A DNA stretch of 64,000 bases from Streptomyces dengpaensis. GTDB taxonomy: Bacteria; Actinomycetota; Actinomycetes; Streptomycetales; Streptomycetaceae. The stretch lies in assembly GCF_002946835.1 (NCBI RefSeq), contig NZ_CP026652.1, forward strand, positions 7,006,001 through 7,070,000, read 5' to 3'. Below the pieces are notes generated by a model. It was given only the letters and a program-made list of their open reading frames with translations. It was not told where the DNA came from and did not search any database. A program made the translations under genes and the position numbers. Position 1 is the stretch's first letter, and each line of letters opens with the position of its first letter. This document shows, one piece after another, positions 46,930-55,253 of this stretch.

Positions 46930-46932
46930 TGT
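46927..46932 (+). promoter_or_regulatory. Possible -10 for leaderless pafA mRNA
   Basis: TAATGT overlaps the MFS stop codon and ends 6 nt before the pafA ATG. Confidence 0.4.
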
Positions 46933-46938
46933 TCAGTC

Positions 46939-48300
46939 ATGGACCGCCGCATTTTCGGGCTGGAGAACGAGTACGGCGTCACGTGTACGTTCAGGGGACA
47001 GCGCCGCCTGTCTCCCGACGAGGTGGCGCGGTACCTCTTCCGCCGTGTCGTGTCATGGGGCCGCAGCAGCAATGTCTTTCTGCGGAACGGTGCCCGCCTT
47101 TACCTCGACGTGGGATCACATCCGGAATACGCGACACCCGAATGTGACAACGTGACGGAACTCGTCACCCACGACAAGGCCGGCGAGCGCATTCTCGAAG
47201 GACTCCTGGTGGACGCCGAACGACGCCTGCACGAGGAAGGAATCGCGGGCGACGTCTACCTGTTCAAGAACAACACCGACTCGGCGGGCAACTCCTACGG
47301 GTGCCATGAGAACTATCTGGTGGCCCGGCACGGGGAGTTCTCCCGGCTCGCGGACATTCTCATTCCGTTCCTGGTCACGAGGCAGCTCCTGTGCGGTGCC
47401 GGCAAGGTGCTGCAGACCCCGCGCGGTGCCGTGTACTGCGTCAGCCAGCGGGCGGAGCACATCTGGGAGGGCGTCAGCTCCGCGACGACCCGGTCCCGGC
47501 CCATCATCAACACCCGCGACGAACCGCATGCGGACGCAGAGCGTTACCGCCGGCTGCATGTCATCGTCGGCGACTCGAACATGTCCGAGACGACCATGCT
47601 GCTCAAGGTCGGCGCCACCGACCTCGTGCTGCGGATGATCGAGGCGGGCACGGTCATGCGTGACCTCACCCTGGAGAACCCGATCCGGGCGATCCGCGAG
47701 GTCAGCCACGACATCACGGGCCGGCGCAAGGTGCGCCTGGCCAGCGGCCGCGAGGCTTCCGCGCTGGAGGTGCAGCGCGAGTACTACGAGAAGGCCGTGG
47801 ACTTCTGCGAGCGCCGCGGCATCCGCACCGGAACGGTCGAGCAGGTCCTCGAACTGTGGGGCCGTACGCTCGACGCGATCGAGGCCGAGGACCTCGACCG
47901 GATCGGCACCGAGATCGACTGGGTGATGAAGTACAAGCTCATCGAGCGGTACCGGGCCAAGCACAACATGACGATGTCGCACCCGCGGGTCGCGCAGATA
48001 GACCTTGCGTACCACGACATCCACCGGCGTCGTGGTCTGTACTACCTGCTGGAGAAGAAGGGGCAAGCCGCGCGGATCTGCAACGACTTGAAGATCTTCG
48101 AGGGCAAGTCGGTGCCGCCGCAGACCACTCGGGCGCGGTTGCGTGGTGACTTCATCCGGCGGGCTCAGGAACAGCGCCGCGATTTCACGGTGGACTGGGT
48201 CCATCTGAAGCTGAACGACCAGGCGCAGCGCACCGTGTTGTGCAAGGACCCGTTCCGTTCGGTTGACGACCGGGTGGAGAAGCTGATCGCTGGAATGTGA
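46939..48300 (+). CDS. pafA: Pup-protein ligase PafA
   Basis: A 453-residue enzyme that uses ATP to join the C-terminal Glu of Pup to substrate lysines. [10 protein letters not shown] (metal Glu9/Glu11), [22 protein letters not shown] and [31 protein letters not shown] match the fold shared with Dop, without the Dop loop. The C-terminal domain is [14 protein letters not shown]. It lies 9 bp after the MFS gene, so may be transcribed from it or from its own leaderless start. pafB and pafC follow two FKBP genes downstream. Confidence 0.97.
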   Translation: MDRRIFGLENEYGVTCTFRGQRRLSPDEVARYLFRRVVSWGRSSNVFLRNGARLYLDVGSHPEYATPECDNVTELVTHDKAGERILEGLLVDAERRLHEEGIAGDVYLFKNNTDSAGNSYGCHENYLVARHGEFSRLADILIPFLVTRQLLCGAGKVLQTPRGAVYCVSQRAEHIWEGVSSATTRSRPIINTRDEPHADAERYRRLHVIVGDSNMSETTMLLKVGATDLVLRMIEAGTVMRDLTLENPIRAIREVSHDITGRRKVRLASGREASALEVQREYYEKAVDFCERRGIRTGTVEQVLELWGRTLDAIEAEDLDRIGTEIDWVMKYKLIERYRAKHNMTMSHPRVAQIDLAYHDIHRRRGLYYLLEKKGQAARICNDLKIFEGKSVPPQTTRARLRGDFIRRAQEQRRDFTVDWVHLKLNDQAQRTVLCKDPFRSVDDRVEKLIAGM

Positions 48301-48343
48301 GTCGGCTCCGGTCCGCTCGTGGGCCGGTGGGCGCCTGGATGTC

Positions 48344-48386
48344 CGATGCCCGGAGGTGGTGACGCCTCCGGGCATCGGGTGTTTTT
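48344..48386 (+). terminator. pafA terminator
   Basis: A 13-bp perfect stem (48344-48356 with 48365-48377), 8-nt loop, then GGTGTTTTT. Confidence 0.9.
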
Positions 48387-48489
48387 GCCGCGGTTGTGTG
48401 ACGGCGCGTTTCGCGTCAGGGGGTGGGGGGTGCGTGTAGGTCGTAGAGTGGCGGCCATTGCCCTCCACCCCCGACTCCCAGTTGGACTG

Positions 48490-49470
48490 ATGAACTACAA
48501 CGTGAAACGACGCGCCGTCATGCTGCTGGCCGTTCCCGCCCTGTTGTTCACCGCCGCGTGCGGATCGGACGACAAGGACACCGGCGATGCGGCGGGAGGC
48601 GTCGCCCAGGTCAAGGGGACGTTCGGGGACAAGCCCGAGATCTCCGTGCCCAAGGGCGGCAAGGCGTCCGACAAGACCGTGGTCGAGACGGTCTCGGCAG
48701 GCAGCGGCTCCGTGATCAAGGCGTCCGACTTCGTCCGGCTGGACTGGACCGTGGAGAAGTGGGGAAGCAGCCAGCCGCTCGGTGGCACCTGGGCCGCGGC
48801 GACCGCCGGTGCCAAGACGCCGCGGCAGCAGTCCGTCGACCAGATCGGCAAGCCGAGCCAGCAGCTGCCCGCCAAGGTCCTGGACGCCGTCAAGGGACAG
48901 AAGACGGGCAGCCGCATCCTGGTGCAGGGCACCGCGGGTGAGCTGATCGGCGAGGGGCTGAACACGTCGTCCGGTATCACCGCCAAGGATGTGCTGATCT
49001 GGGTGGTCGACGCGGTCGGTGCCGCCAGTGTCGATTCCAAGGCCGAGGTGAAGGGGACGCAGGCGGCCCCCGAGCCGGGTATGCCCACGGTGTCGGCTCC
49101 CGCGCAGAAGGCGGCGACCATCACCATCCCCAAGGGCGCCAAGGCGCCCAAGGACCTTGAGGAGCAGGTGCTGATCAAGGGCACCGGCAAGAAGGTCGAG
49201 GCCGGTCAGGGCCTCATCGCGCAGTACACCGGGGTCAAGTGGGAGGATGGCAAGAAGTTCGACTCCTCCTGGGACCACGGGGGTGCCACCGCCTTCCAGA
49301 TCGGCACCGGCTCCGTGATCGCCGGGTGGGACAAGGGCCTCGTCGGCAAGAACGTGGGGGACCGTGTGCTGCTGGTGATTCCGCCCTCCCTCGGCTACGG
49401 CGCGAACCCCAGCAGCGAGTTGGCCAAGAACACGCTGGTCTTCGTGGTGGATATCCTCGGCACGGTGTGA
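48490..49470 (+). CDS. FKBP-type peptidyl-prolyl isomerase lipoprotein
   Basis: A 326-residue exported isomerase. The signal KRRAVMLLAVPALLFTAAC ends in a lipobox with acceptor Cys at about 24. A first, diverged FKBP-like region spans about 70-180 (VIKASDFVRLDWTVEKWGS...ILVQGTAGELIGEGLN), and a complete FKBP domain is at about 218-326 (LIAQYTGVKWEDGKKFDSSWDHG; FQIGTGSVIAGWDKGLVGKNVGDRVLLVIPPSLGYG). It should help fold proteins outside the membrane. The ATG at 48490 is weakly supported; GTG at 48502 is an alternative. TAGAGT at 48444 may be its -10. Confidence 0.9.
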   Translation: MNYNVKRRAVMLLAVPALLFTAACGSDDKDTGDAAGGVAQVKGTFGDKPEISVPKGGKASDKTVVETVSAGSGSVIKASDFVRLDWTVEKWGSSQPLGGTWAAATAGAKTPRQQSVDQIGKPSQQLPAKVLDAVKGQKTGSRILVQGTAGELIGEGLNTSSGITAKDVLIWVVDAVGAASVDSKAEVKGTQAAPEPGMPTVSAPAQKAATITIPKGAKAPKDLEEQVLIKGTGKKVEAGQGLIAQYTGVKWEDGKKFDSSWDHGGATAFQIGTGSVIAGWDKGLVGKNVGDRVLLVIPPSLGYGANPSSELAKNTLVFVVDILGTV

Positions 49471-49542
49471 TCACAGAGTCTGTGAGACTGTCCGGGACGA
49501 TGGCCGCGCAGTGACGACGGCCGTGCAACAAGGAGTAATGAA

Positions 49543-49914
49543 GTGAGCATCGACAAGCCCGAGATCGACTTCCCGGGCGGCGAGCCCCCGGCGGACCTCG
49601 AGATCAAGGACATCTGGGAGGGCGACGGCCCGGTCGCCAAGGCCGGCGACTTCGTCAAGGTCCACTACGTGGGCGTGGCCTTCTCCACCGGCGAGGAGTT
49701 CGACGCCTCCTGGAACCGCGGTACCCCGCTCGAGTTCCAGCTCGGCGTCGGCCAGGTCATCCAGGGATGGGACCAGGGCGTGCAGGGCATGAAGGTCGGC
49801 GGCCGCCGCCAGCTGATCATCCCGGCGCACCTCGCGTACGGCGACCGCGGCGCCGGTGGCCGTATCGCCCCGGGCGAGACGCTGATCTTCGTCTGCGACC
49901 TGGTCTCCGTCTGA
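49543..49914 (+). CDS. Cytoplasmic FKBP-type peptidyl-prolyl isomerase
   Basis: A 123-residue single-domain FKBP. It has VKVHYVGVAFSTGEEFDASWNRG, FQLGVGQVIQGWDQGVQGMKVGGRRQLIIPAHLAYGDRG and TLIFVCDLVSV, including the Tyr, Asp, Trp and Phe pocket that binds proline or FK506. No signal peptide. AAGGAG at 49530 precedes the GTG. It follows the lipoprotein FKBP by 72 bp. Confidence 0.95.
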   Translation: MSIDKPEIDFPGGEPPADLEIKDIWEGDGPVAKAGDFVKVHYVGVAFSTGEEFDASWNRGTPLEFQLGVGQVIQGWDQGVQGMKVGGRRQLIIPAHLAYGDRGAGGRIAPGETLIFVCDLVSV

Positions 49915-49963
49915 GATCAGCGCGTACGCCGTGTGATCAGGGTCTGACCGGATCAGATCACCT

Positions 49964-49999
49964 GGGCCCATGCCTGTCCGGGCATGGGCCCTCGGCTTT
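49964..49999 (+). terminator. Terminator after FKBP genes
   Basis: GGGCCCATGCC with GGCATGGGCCC around a short loop, followed by TCGGCTTTTGCC. Confidence 0.88.
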
Positions 50000-50059
50000 T
50001 GCCGCGGCACCTCAGGGCGGTACGGTCATCGGTTGGGAGCACCATAGGGAAGGGCGTCG

Positions 50060-51085
50060 ATGGCCATTGCCAAGGCCGAGCGGCTGATGAACCTGGCGCT
50101 GTGTCTGCTCGGGACACGGCGGCCGCTCAGCAAGCGCGAGCTGCGCGATTCCATCGAGGCCTACGTCGAGGCCTTCGGGCCGGGCAGAGGTGCGGCCTTC
50201 GGGCCGGGCAGAGGTGCGGCCTCCGGGCCGGGCAAGGGCGCGGCGGCCTCGGACGACTCCTTCAACCGGATGTTCGAGCGCGACAAGGACGATCTGCGCG
50301 AACTCGGGCTGGTCATCGAGACGGTGGAGAACCTCGACGGCGAGGTCGGCTATCTCGCCCGCCGCGACAGCAACCGTCTGCCGCCCATCACGCTCGACGC
50401 CGAGGAGGCCGCCGCCCTCGGCCTGGTCGCCAAGGTCTGGCAGCAGGCCCGGCTTGCCGGTGCCGCCAGCGGCGCCCTGCAGAAGCTGCGCGCCGCGGGC
50501 CTGCCCGAGGACGTGGACCCGTACGAGGCCCATGGCGCCCTGGAACCGCACATCCCCGTGCACGAGGCGGCCTTCGAACCGCTGATGCTCGCCTGCCGCG
50601 ACCGTCGCACGGTCGTCTTCGACTACCGCAAGGCCACCGCCGCGCACCCCGAGACCCGGCACGTCGAGCCGTGGGCCCTGGAGTGCTGGCGCGGCCACTG
50701 GTATCTGGCGGGCTGGGACCGCGACCGCGGCGCCGAGCGCGTCTTCCGGCTCTCCCGGATCACCGGCAAGGTCCGCACCCGCGCCGGGCGGTACACGGCC
50801 GAGGTGCCCGACGTCGTCACCGTGCGCGAGACGGTCGCGGGCTGGGCGGGGGAGATCGCCGACCGCACCGCGCGGATCCGGATGCGCGCCGGCTCGGGCT
50901 ATCCGCTGCGCGCCAAGGCCGTCTCCGTACGGGAACGGGGCGACGGCTGGGACGAGTTGGAGATTCCGTACGGGCACGGCCTGGATGCCTGGCTTGTCGA
51001 GTTCGGGCCCGACGTGGTGGTCCTGGAGCCCGCCGAGCTGCGGGCCGACGTCGTGGACCGGCTGCGCGCCGTGGCCAAGGGCTGA
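50060..51085 (+). CDS. pafB: WYL-domain regulator PafB
   Basis: A 341-residue winged-helix/WYL protein. The N-terminal HTH (AIAKAERLMNLALCLLGTRRPLSKRELRDSIEAY... FNRMFERDKDDLRELGLVIE) precedes the WYL domain (about 175-250; HVEPWALECWRGHWYLAGWDRDRGAERVFRLSRI) and C-terminal WCX region. With PafC it forms the activator of the LexA-independent DNA-damage response in mycobacteria. Residues about 39-62 are a GPGRGAAF-type insertion inside the HTH, encoded by a 24-bp repeat. Confidence 0.93.
   Translation: MAIAKAERLMNLALCLLGTRRPLSKRELRDSIEAYVEAFGPGRGAAFGPGRGAASGPGKGAAASDDSFNRMFERDKDDLRELGLVIETVENLDGEVGYLARRDSNRLPPITLDAEEAAALGLVAKVWQQARLAGAASGALQKLRAAGLPEDVDPYEAHGALEPHIPVHEAAFEPLMLACRDRRTVVFDYRKATAAHPETRHVEPWALECWRGHWYLAGWDRDRGAERVFRLSRITGKVRTRAGRYTAEVPDVVTVRETVAGWAGEIADRTARIRMRAGSGYPLRAKAVSVRERGDGWDELEIPYGHGLDAWLVEFGPDVVVLEPAELRADVVDRLRAVAKG
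50176..50247 (+). repeat. 24-bp in-frame repeat in pafB
   Basis: Three copies of a 24-bp unit encode AFGPGRGA, AFGPGRGA and ASGPGKGA between the second helix and the presumed recognition helix of the PafB HTH. Confidence 0.88.
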
Positions 51086-51101
51086 GGGGGAGCGTAAGAA
51101 C

Positions 51102-52127
51102 GTGGCAGGAAAACCGGCCAGGCCCGCCAACGCGATCGATCAGACCCGGCGGATGCTCTCCCTGGTGACGTATCTGCGGGAGCGCCCCGGCGCGCGCGTC
51201 GGCGATGTCGCGCGGGCCTTCGGGATCACCGAGGACGAGCTGATCTCCGACCTCGACGTGCTGCCGCTGTGCGGGACCAGCTTCCGCGGCGGTGATCTGC
51301 TCGACATCGACACCGATGGCGACCGGATCTGGTGGCACAACCCGGACGACGTCGCGGAGCCCCTGCGTATCGCCGCCGACGAGGCGACCGCGCTGCTCGT
51401 GGCCGCGCGTGCCGTCTCCACGCTGCCCGGCCTTCGCGAGGGCGACCGGCAGGCGCTGCTGCGCGCGACCGCCAAGGTGGAGGCCGCCTCGGGTGAGGCG
51501 GCGGGCGCCAGCTCCCGTCTCTCGGTGACCTTCGAGTCCGAGGGCGGGGTCTTCGCGGACGTCGACCGGGCGATCTCCGAGCGCCGCCGGCTGTGGATCC
51601 GCTACTACTCGCCCTCGCGCGACGAGCTCACCGAGCGCGAGATCGACCCGATCCGCCTGGTCAGCGTCGGCCACACGTACGTGGAGGCATGGTGCCGCCG
51701 CTCCGAGGCGCGTCGCACCTTCCGGCTCGACCGGGTCGCCGAGATCCGCATCCTCGACGAGCCGTCCGCGCCGCCGGAGATCGAGCCGCGGGACCTCTCC
51801 GAGGGGCTCGTGCAGCCCGCTGCGGAGGACCCCGAGGTGGTCGTCGAGGTCGGTCCCGGCGGACGCTGGGTCGCCGAGTACTACCCGCACGACAGCGCCG
51901 ACGAGCTGCCGGACGGCGGGCTGCGTATCACCTTGCGGACCCCCGATCCCGCGTCGCTGCGGCGGCTGGCGCTGCGCCTGGGCCGCGACGGCCGGATCGT
52001 GTCGCCGCAGGACCTCGCTGACAGCGCCCGGCGGGCGGCCCGCGAGGCGCTCGCGGCCTACGACGGGCTCGACGGGCCGCAAGGGGATCAGGACGGGCCG
52101 TACGACAGGCGGGAGCAGGGGCTTTGA
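51102..52127 (+). CDS. pafC: WYL-domain regulator PafC
   Basis: A 341-residue partner of PafB. The N-terminal HTH (AIDQTRRMLSLVTYLRERPGARVGDVARAFGITEDELISDLDVLPLCG) is followed by a WYL domain (LWIRYYSPSRDELTEREIDPIRLVSVGHTYVEAWCRRSEARRTFRLDRVAEI) and WCX-type end. The GTG at 51102, 16 bp after pafB, is preceded by GAGGGGGAG. Residues after about 320 are a polar tail. The two proteins act as a heterodimer on damage-inducible promoters in mycobacteria. Confidence 0.93.
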   Translation: MAGKPARPANAIDQTRRMLSLVTYLRERPGARVGDVARAFGITEDELISDLDVLPLCGTSFRGGDLLDIDTDGDRIWWHNPDDVAEPLRIAADEATALLVAARAVSTLPGLREGDRQALLRATAKVEAASGEAAGASSRLSVTFESEGGVFADVDRAISERRRLWIRYYSPSRDELTEREIDPIRLVSVGHTYVEAWCRRSEARRTFRLDRVAEIRILDEPSAPPEIEPRDLSEGLVQPAAEDPEVVVEVGPGGRWVAEYYPHDSADELPDGGLRITLRTPDPASLRRLALRLGRDGRIVSPQDLADSARRAAREALAAYDGLDGPQGDQDGPYDRREQGL

Positions 52128-52243
52128 GCACGTCGTCGATGTCTGGTGCGCCGGGGACGGCGGGCGCGCCGTCGGGTGCACGCCTAAGTGCGCCGGAAAT
52201 GTCGGTGGTGACCGCTTTCGCCGGAATGAGGAGGGTGGTTGAC

Positions 52244-52459
52244 GTGATGTTCAAGGCCGCCTGCCCCGACTGCCGGGCCGGTTTCGAACTCGCGGCGAGC
52301 GCTCTGCGGCTGGTCATCGGCGCCAGCAGCCGTACCACCTTCTACTCCTTCACCTGCCCCGGGTGCGGCGCCGCCGTACGCAAGCCCGCGGGCGAACGCA
52401 TCGTCGAGCTGCTCACCGGGGGCGGGGTGCGGACCCTGCGGCTGCACTCCACCCTCTAA
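52244..52459 (+). CDS. Small zinc-ribbon-like protein
   Basis: A 71-residue protein with two CxxC pairs (AACPDCRAGFEL and FTCPGCGAAV) that could bind one zinc, then KPAGERIVELLTGGGVRTLRLH. Widespread in Streptomyces; function unknown. I choose the GTG at 52244 because GAGGAGGG lies about 10 nt upstream and the compact domain begins there; the frame is open to a TTG at 52124 that overlaps pafC. Confidence 0.65.
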   Translation: MMFKAACPDCRAGFELAASALRLVIGASSRTTFYSFTCPGCGAAVRKPAGERIVELLTGGGVRTLRLHSTL

Positions 52460-52512
52460 GCGGCTCCGGGGAACGCACCCGCACTTCCCCGGCGTCGCTT
52501 AGGGTCGACGTC

Positions 52513-52707
52513 ATGTTCTGGCCGATGTTTGCGATCGCTGTGGGTTTCGCGGGAATCGCCGTTCTCGGCGTGCTCGCCGTCCGGGTCTTCCTCGAGGCGG
52601 AGCGTCTGGGGCGCCAGGTTTCCGACTCGGCGCGCCGCATCAGCAGGGCCGCCGAGGATCTGGAGAGCGCGGCCGTGACGACGGCCGGCTCCGTGGATGC
52701 CCTGTGA
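52513..52707 (+). CDS. Small single-pass membrane protein
   Basis: A 64-residue protein with one membrane helix (WPMFAIAVGFAGIAVLGVLAV, about 3-23) followed by an amphipathic helix (EAERLGRQVSDSARRISRAAEDLES). It lies upstream of tatA, with which it shares a general layout (one membrane helix then an amphipathic one), but lacks TatA's FGxxKLP hinge. Function unknown. Start weakly supported. Confidence 0.6.
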   Translation: MFWPMFAIAVGFAGIAVLGVLAVRVFLEAERLGRQVSDSARRISRAAEDLESAAVTTAGSVDAL

Positions 52708-52762
52708 CCAGTTCTGTCGATGCCCGCCAGTCGCCGGAGCGTGCGCTTTGAGTGGCAATCAC

Positions 52763-52788
52763 CCTGTCACCTTCCCGGCCGTGACAGG
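52763..52788 (+). terminator. Inverted repeat after the small membrane protein
   Basis: CCTGTCAC and GTGACAGG pair around a 10-nt loop, 56 bp after the stop codon. Possible terminator or operator. Confidence 0.5.
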
Positions 52789-52908
52789 TACGCTGCTGAT
52801 CGCGGCCCGGATAACGAGGCGCGGGTCGCGAACCGGGAGTACGCACAGGGATTATCCCGCGTTCACCCCTGAGCGTTACGATCGCTGTCAACACGACGAT
52901 CGGGCAGA

Positions 52909-52926
52909 TGTCCGACCGATCGGACA
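52909..52926 (+). promoter_or_regulatory. Inverted repeat in the tatA leader
   Basis: TGTCCGA and TCGGACA (4-bp spacer) lie 41 bp before the tatA start, close to a TACGAT hexamer at 52877 that could be the -10. A candidate operator. Confidence 0.5.
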
Positions 52927-52966
52927 GCACCCCGCCCCTGCAGCCTCGGTGAGAAGGTAAAGACTT

Positions 52967-53251
52967 ATGTTCGGAAGGCTCGGAGCTCCCGAGATCATTC
53001 TCATCCTCGTCGTCATCATCCTGTTGTTCGGCGCGAAGAAGCTTCCGGACATGGCCCGCTCCCTCGGCAAGTCCGCGCGCATCCTCAAGAGCGAGGCGAA
53101 GGCGATGAAGTCCGAGGGACAGGACTCCGCCCCGGCCGGTCCGCCCAGCACGGACGAGCAGCCCCCGGCTCAGCGCACCATCCAGGCCGCCCCCGGCGAC
53201 GTGACCAGCTCGCGCCCGGTCACCGAGCCGACGGACACGACCAAGCGCTGA
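52967..53251 (+). CDS. tatA: Twin-arginine translocase subunit TatA
   Basis: A 94-residue pore-forming subunit. A short membrane helix ([16 protein letters not shown], about 7-22), the [16 protein letters not shown] hinge and amphipathic helix, and a disordered acidic tail are as expected. AGAAGG lies upstream. tatC follows by 47 bp. No tatB gene is in the window. Confidence 0.96.
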   Translation: MFGRLGAPEIILILVVIILLFGAKKLPDMARSLGKSARILKSEAKAMKSEGQDSAPAGPPSTDEQPPAQRTIQAAPGDVTSSRPVTEPTDTTKR

Positions 53252-53298
53252 CGCAGGGCCGGTGACCTCCGGCCCTCCGCACGAGATGGGAACGTGGG

Positions 53299-54246
53299 TT
53301 GCTCAAGTCTGCCCGCAACAAGGAGAAGGATCCCGAGGGGCGGATGCCCCTCGCGGAGCACCTTCGTGAGCTCCGGAACCGGCTCGCGAAGGCGATGCTG
53401 GCCATCGTCGTCGTCACCGTCGTCGCCGCCTTCTTCTATAACGACATCATCAACATCATCACCAGGCCGATCCTCGACTCGGTCGGCTGTGAAAGGTCCT
53501 TCGAGCAGCTGGCGAAGTCGTCTTCCTCCGAGCCGTGCGCGCAGATCACGATCAACGGTCTGCTCACGCCCTTCACGCTCGCGTTGAAGGTGTCATTGAT
53601 GGCCGGTGTCGTCCTGGCCTCGCCGGTCTGGCTGTACCAGCTGTGGGCCTTCGTCGCGCCGGGTCTGCACCGGCACGAGAAGAAGTACGCCTACGCGTTC
53701 GTCGGCATGGGCGCCCCGCTCTTCCTCGGCGGTGCCTACTTCGCGTACTCGGTGCTGCCGACCACGGCGTCGGTGCTGCTCGACTTCACGCCGGACGGGA
53801 CCTCCAACCTGCTGCCGCTGGACGACCTGCTCGACCTCGTCACGCGCATGGTGATCGTCTTCGGCCTCTCCTTCGAGCTGCCCCTGCTGCTGATCTTCCT
53901 CAACCTCACCGGGGCGATCACCGGCAAGCGGATGCTCGGCTGGTGGCGAGCGATGATGATGGGCATCACCGTGTTCGCGGCGCTCGCGACGCCCAGCACC
54001 GACCCGCTGACGATGCTGGCGCTCGCCGGACCGATCTGGATCCTGTACTTCGGCGCGACGGCCTTCTCGCTGCTCAATGACCGACGCAGGCGCCGCCGCG
54101 ACGCACTGGGCCCCGCCGACGACGAGGCCTCCGACCTGGATCTCACCCCCGAGGACGTCGGCGAGGTCGAGACCGTGTCGGTCAGCCGGGCGCTGCCGGA
54201 GCAGGCGAGCTCGGACCGGGTCAACGGTTATGACGACGTGACCTGA
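53299..54246 (+). CDS. tatC: Twin-arginine translocase subunit TatC
   Basis: A 315-residue, six-helix receptor for twin-arginine signals. MPLAEHLRELRNRL at the cytoplasmic N-terminus and FVAPGLHRHEKKYAYAFV in the second cytoplasmic-side region are family signatures. The C-terminal 50 residues are an acidic cytoplasmic tail. The TTG at 53299 has GGGA upstream; ATG at 53344 is an alternative that would give the family-standard start. Confidence 0.95.
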   Translation: MLKSARNKEKDPEGRMPLAEHLRELRNRLAKAMLAIVVVTVVAAFFYNDIINIITRPILDSVGCERSFEQLAKSSSSEPCAQITINGLLTPFTLALKVSLMAGVVLASPVWLYQLWAFVAPGLHRHEKKYAYAFVGMGAPLFLGGAYFAYSVLPTTASVLLDFTPDGTSNLLPLDDLLDLVTRMVIVFGLSFELPLLLIFLNLTGAITGKRMLGWWRAMMMGITVFAALATPSTDPLTMLALAGPIWILYFGATAFSLLNDRRRRRRDALGPADDEASDLDLTPEDVGEVETVSVSRALPEQASSDRVNGYDDVT

Positions 54247-54270
54247 CGCAGCCCGCGGACCTCGTAGGGT
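54243..54270 (+). promoter_or_regulatory. Promoter of leaderless lipid-kinase gene
   Basis: CTGACG (-35, 54243-54248), 16-bp spacer, TAGGGT (-10, 54265-54270), then GTG start 8 nt from the -10. This is the clearest leaderless promoter in the window. Confidence 0.6.
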
Positions 54271-54277
54271 CAGGGCT

Positions 54278-55168
54278 GTGACCAGCGAGATCACCCTCTT
54301 CGTCAACCCCACCGCGGGACGCGGCCGGGGCGCCCGCGCGGCGCAGCCGGCCGCTTCGGCCTTGCGCGCGGCGGGATTCTCCGTCCGGACGATCCTCGGG
54401 GAGGACGCGGCAGACGCCCTCACGCGCGCGCGTGCCGCCGTCGAAGGCGGCACCGGCGCCCTCGTCGCGGTCGGCGGCGACGGCATGGTGAATCTGGCCC
54501 TGCAGGCCGTCGCCGGGACCCGCACCCCGCTCGGCGTGGTCGCCGTCGGCACCGGCAACGACTTCGCGCGCGCCCTGGACCTGCCCCTGCGCGACCCGGC
54601 GGCAGCGGGGCGCCTGATCGCCGAGGCCCTCAAGGGGGCGCGGCTGCGGGACGTCGACCTGGGGCGCGTGGACGGCACCTGGTTCGGCACCGTCCTCGCC
54701 TCCGGCTTCGACTCCCGGGTCAACGACCGCGGCAACCGCATGCGATGGCCCACTGGGCGCTTCAGGTACGACCTCGCCATGCTGGCCGAACTGGCCGCCT
54801 TCAAGCCCTTCCCGTACCGGATCACGCTCGACGACGGCGAGGTCCAGGAGATCGAGGCGACGCTCGTGGCCGTCGGCAACGGATCGTCGTACGGCGGAGG
54901 CATGAAGATCTGCGCGGGCGCGGACCTGGGCGACGGGCTGTTCGACATCACGGTCGTCGGGGACTGCAGCCGTACGACGCTGCTCACGGTGTTCCCGAAG
55001 GTCTACCAGGGCACCCACCTCGACCATCCCCAGGTCACCGTGCACCGGGCCGCGAAGGTCGAGCTCGTCGCCGAGGACATCACGGGGTACGCGGACGGTG
55101 AGCCGCTCGGGCCGCTGCCGCTGACCGCGGAGTGCATTCCCGGGGCGGTCCGCGTCGCCGCGCTCTGA
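54278..55168 (+). CDS. Diacylglycerol kinase-like lipid kinase
   Basis: A 296-residue DagK/YegS-type kinase. ITLFVNPTAGRGRG (about 5-18), the nucleotide motif AVGGDGMVNLALQAV (about 64-78) and VAVGTGNDFARALDLP are the family fingerprints; the C-terminal beta domain ends ITGYADGEPLGPLPLTAECIPGAVRV. It phosphorylates diacylglycerol or a related lipid. No ribosome site is present; see the promoter entry. Confidence 0.94.
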   Translation: MTSEITLFVNPTAGRGRGARAAQPAASALRAAGFSVRTILGEDAADALTRARAAVEGGTGALVAVGGDGMVNLALQAVAGTRTPLGVVAVGTGNDFARALDLPLRDPAAAGRLIAEALKGARLRDVDLGRVDGTWFGTVLASGFDSRVNDRGNRMRWPTGRFRYDLAMLAELAAFKPFPYRITLDDGEVQEIEATLVAVGNGSSYGGGMKICAGADLGDGLFDITVVGDCSRTTLLTVFPKVYQGTHLDHPQVTVHRAAKVELVAEDITGYADGEPLGPLPLTAECIPGAVRVAAL

Positions 55169-55253
55169 GCTGCGTGAACAGCGGGTTTCACAGCCGCGGA
55201 TCGGGATATTGATCGTCCTGTTGTCAGTGCATCCGGGTAGTCTCGAAAGCACG

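Noticed and set aside
52124-52243. TTG start at 52124 for the zinc-ribbon protein
   Set aside because: Would add 40 poorly conserved-looking residues and lacks a ribosome site; GTG 52244 has GAGGAGGG.
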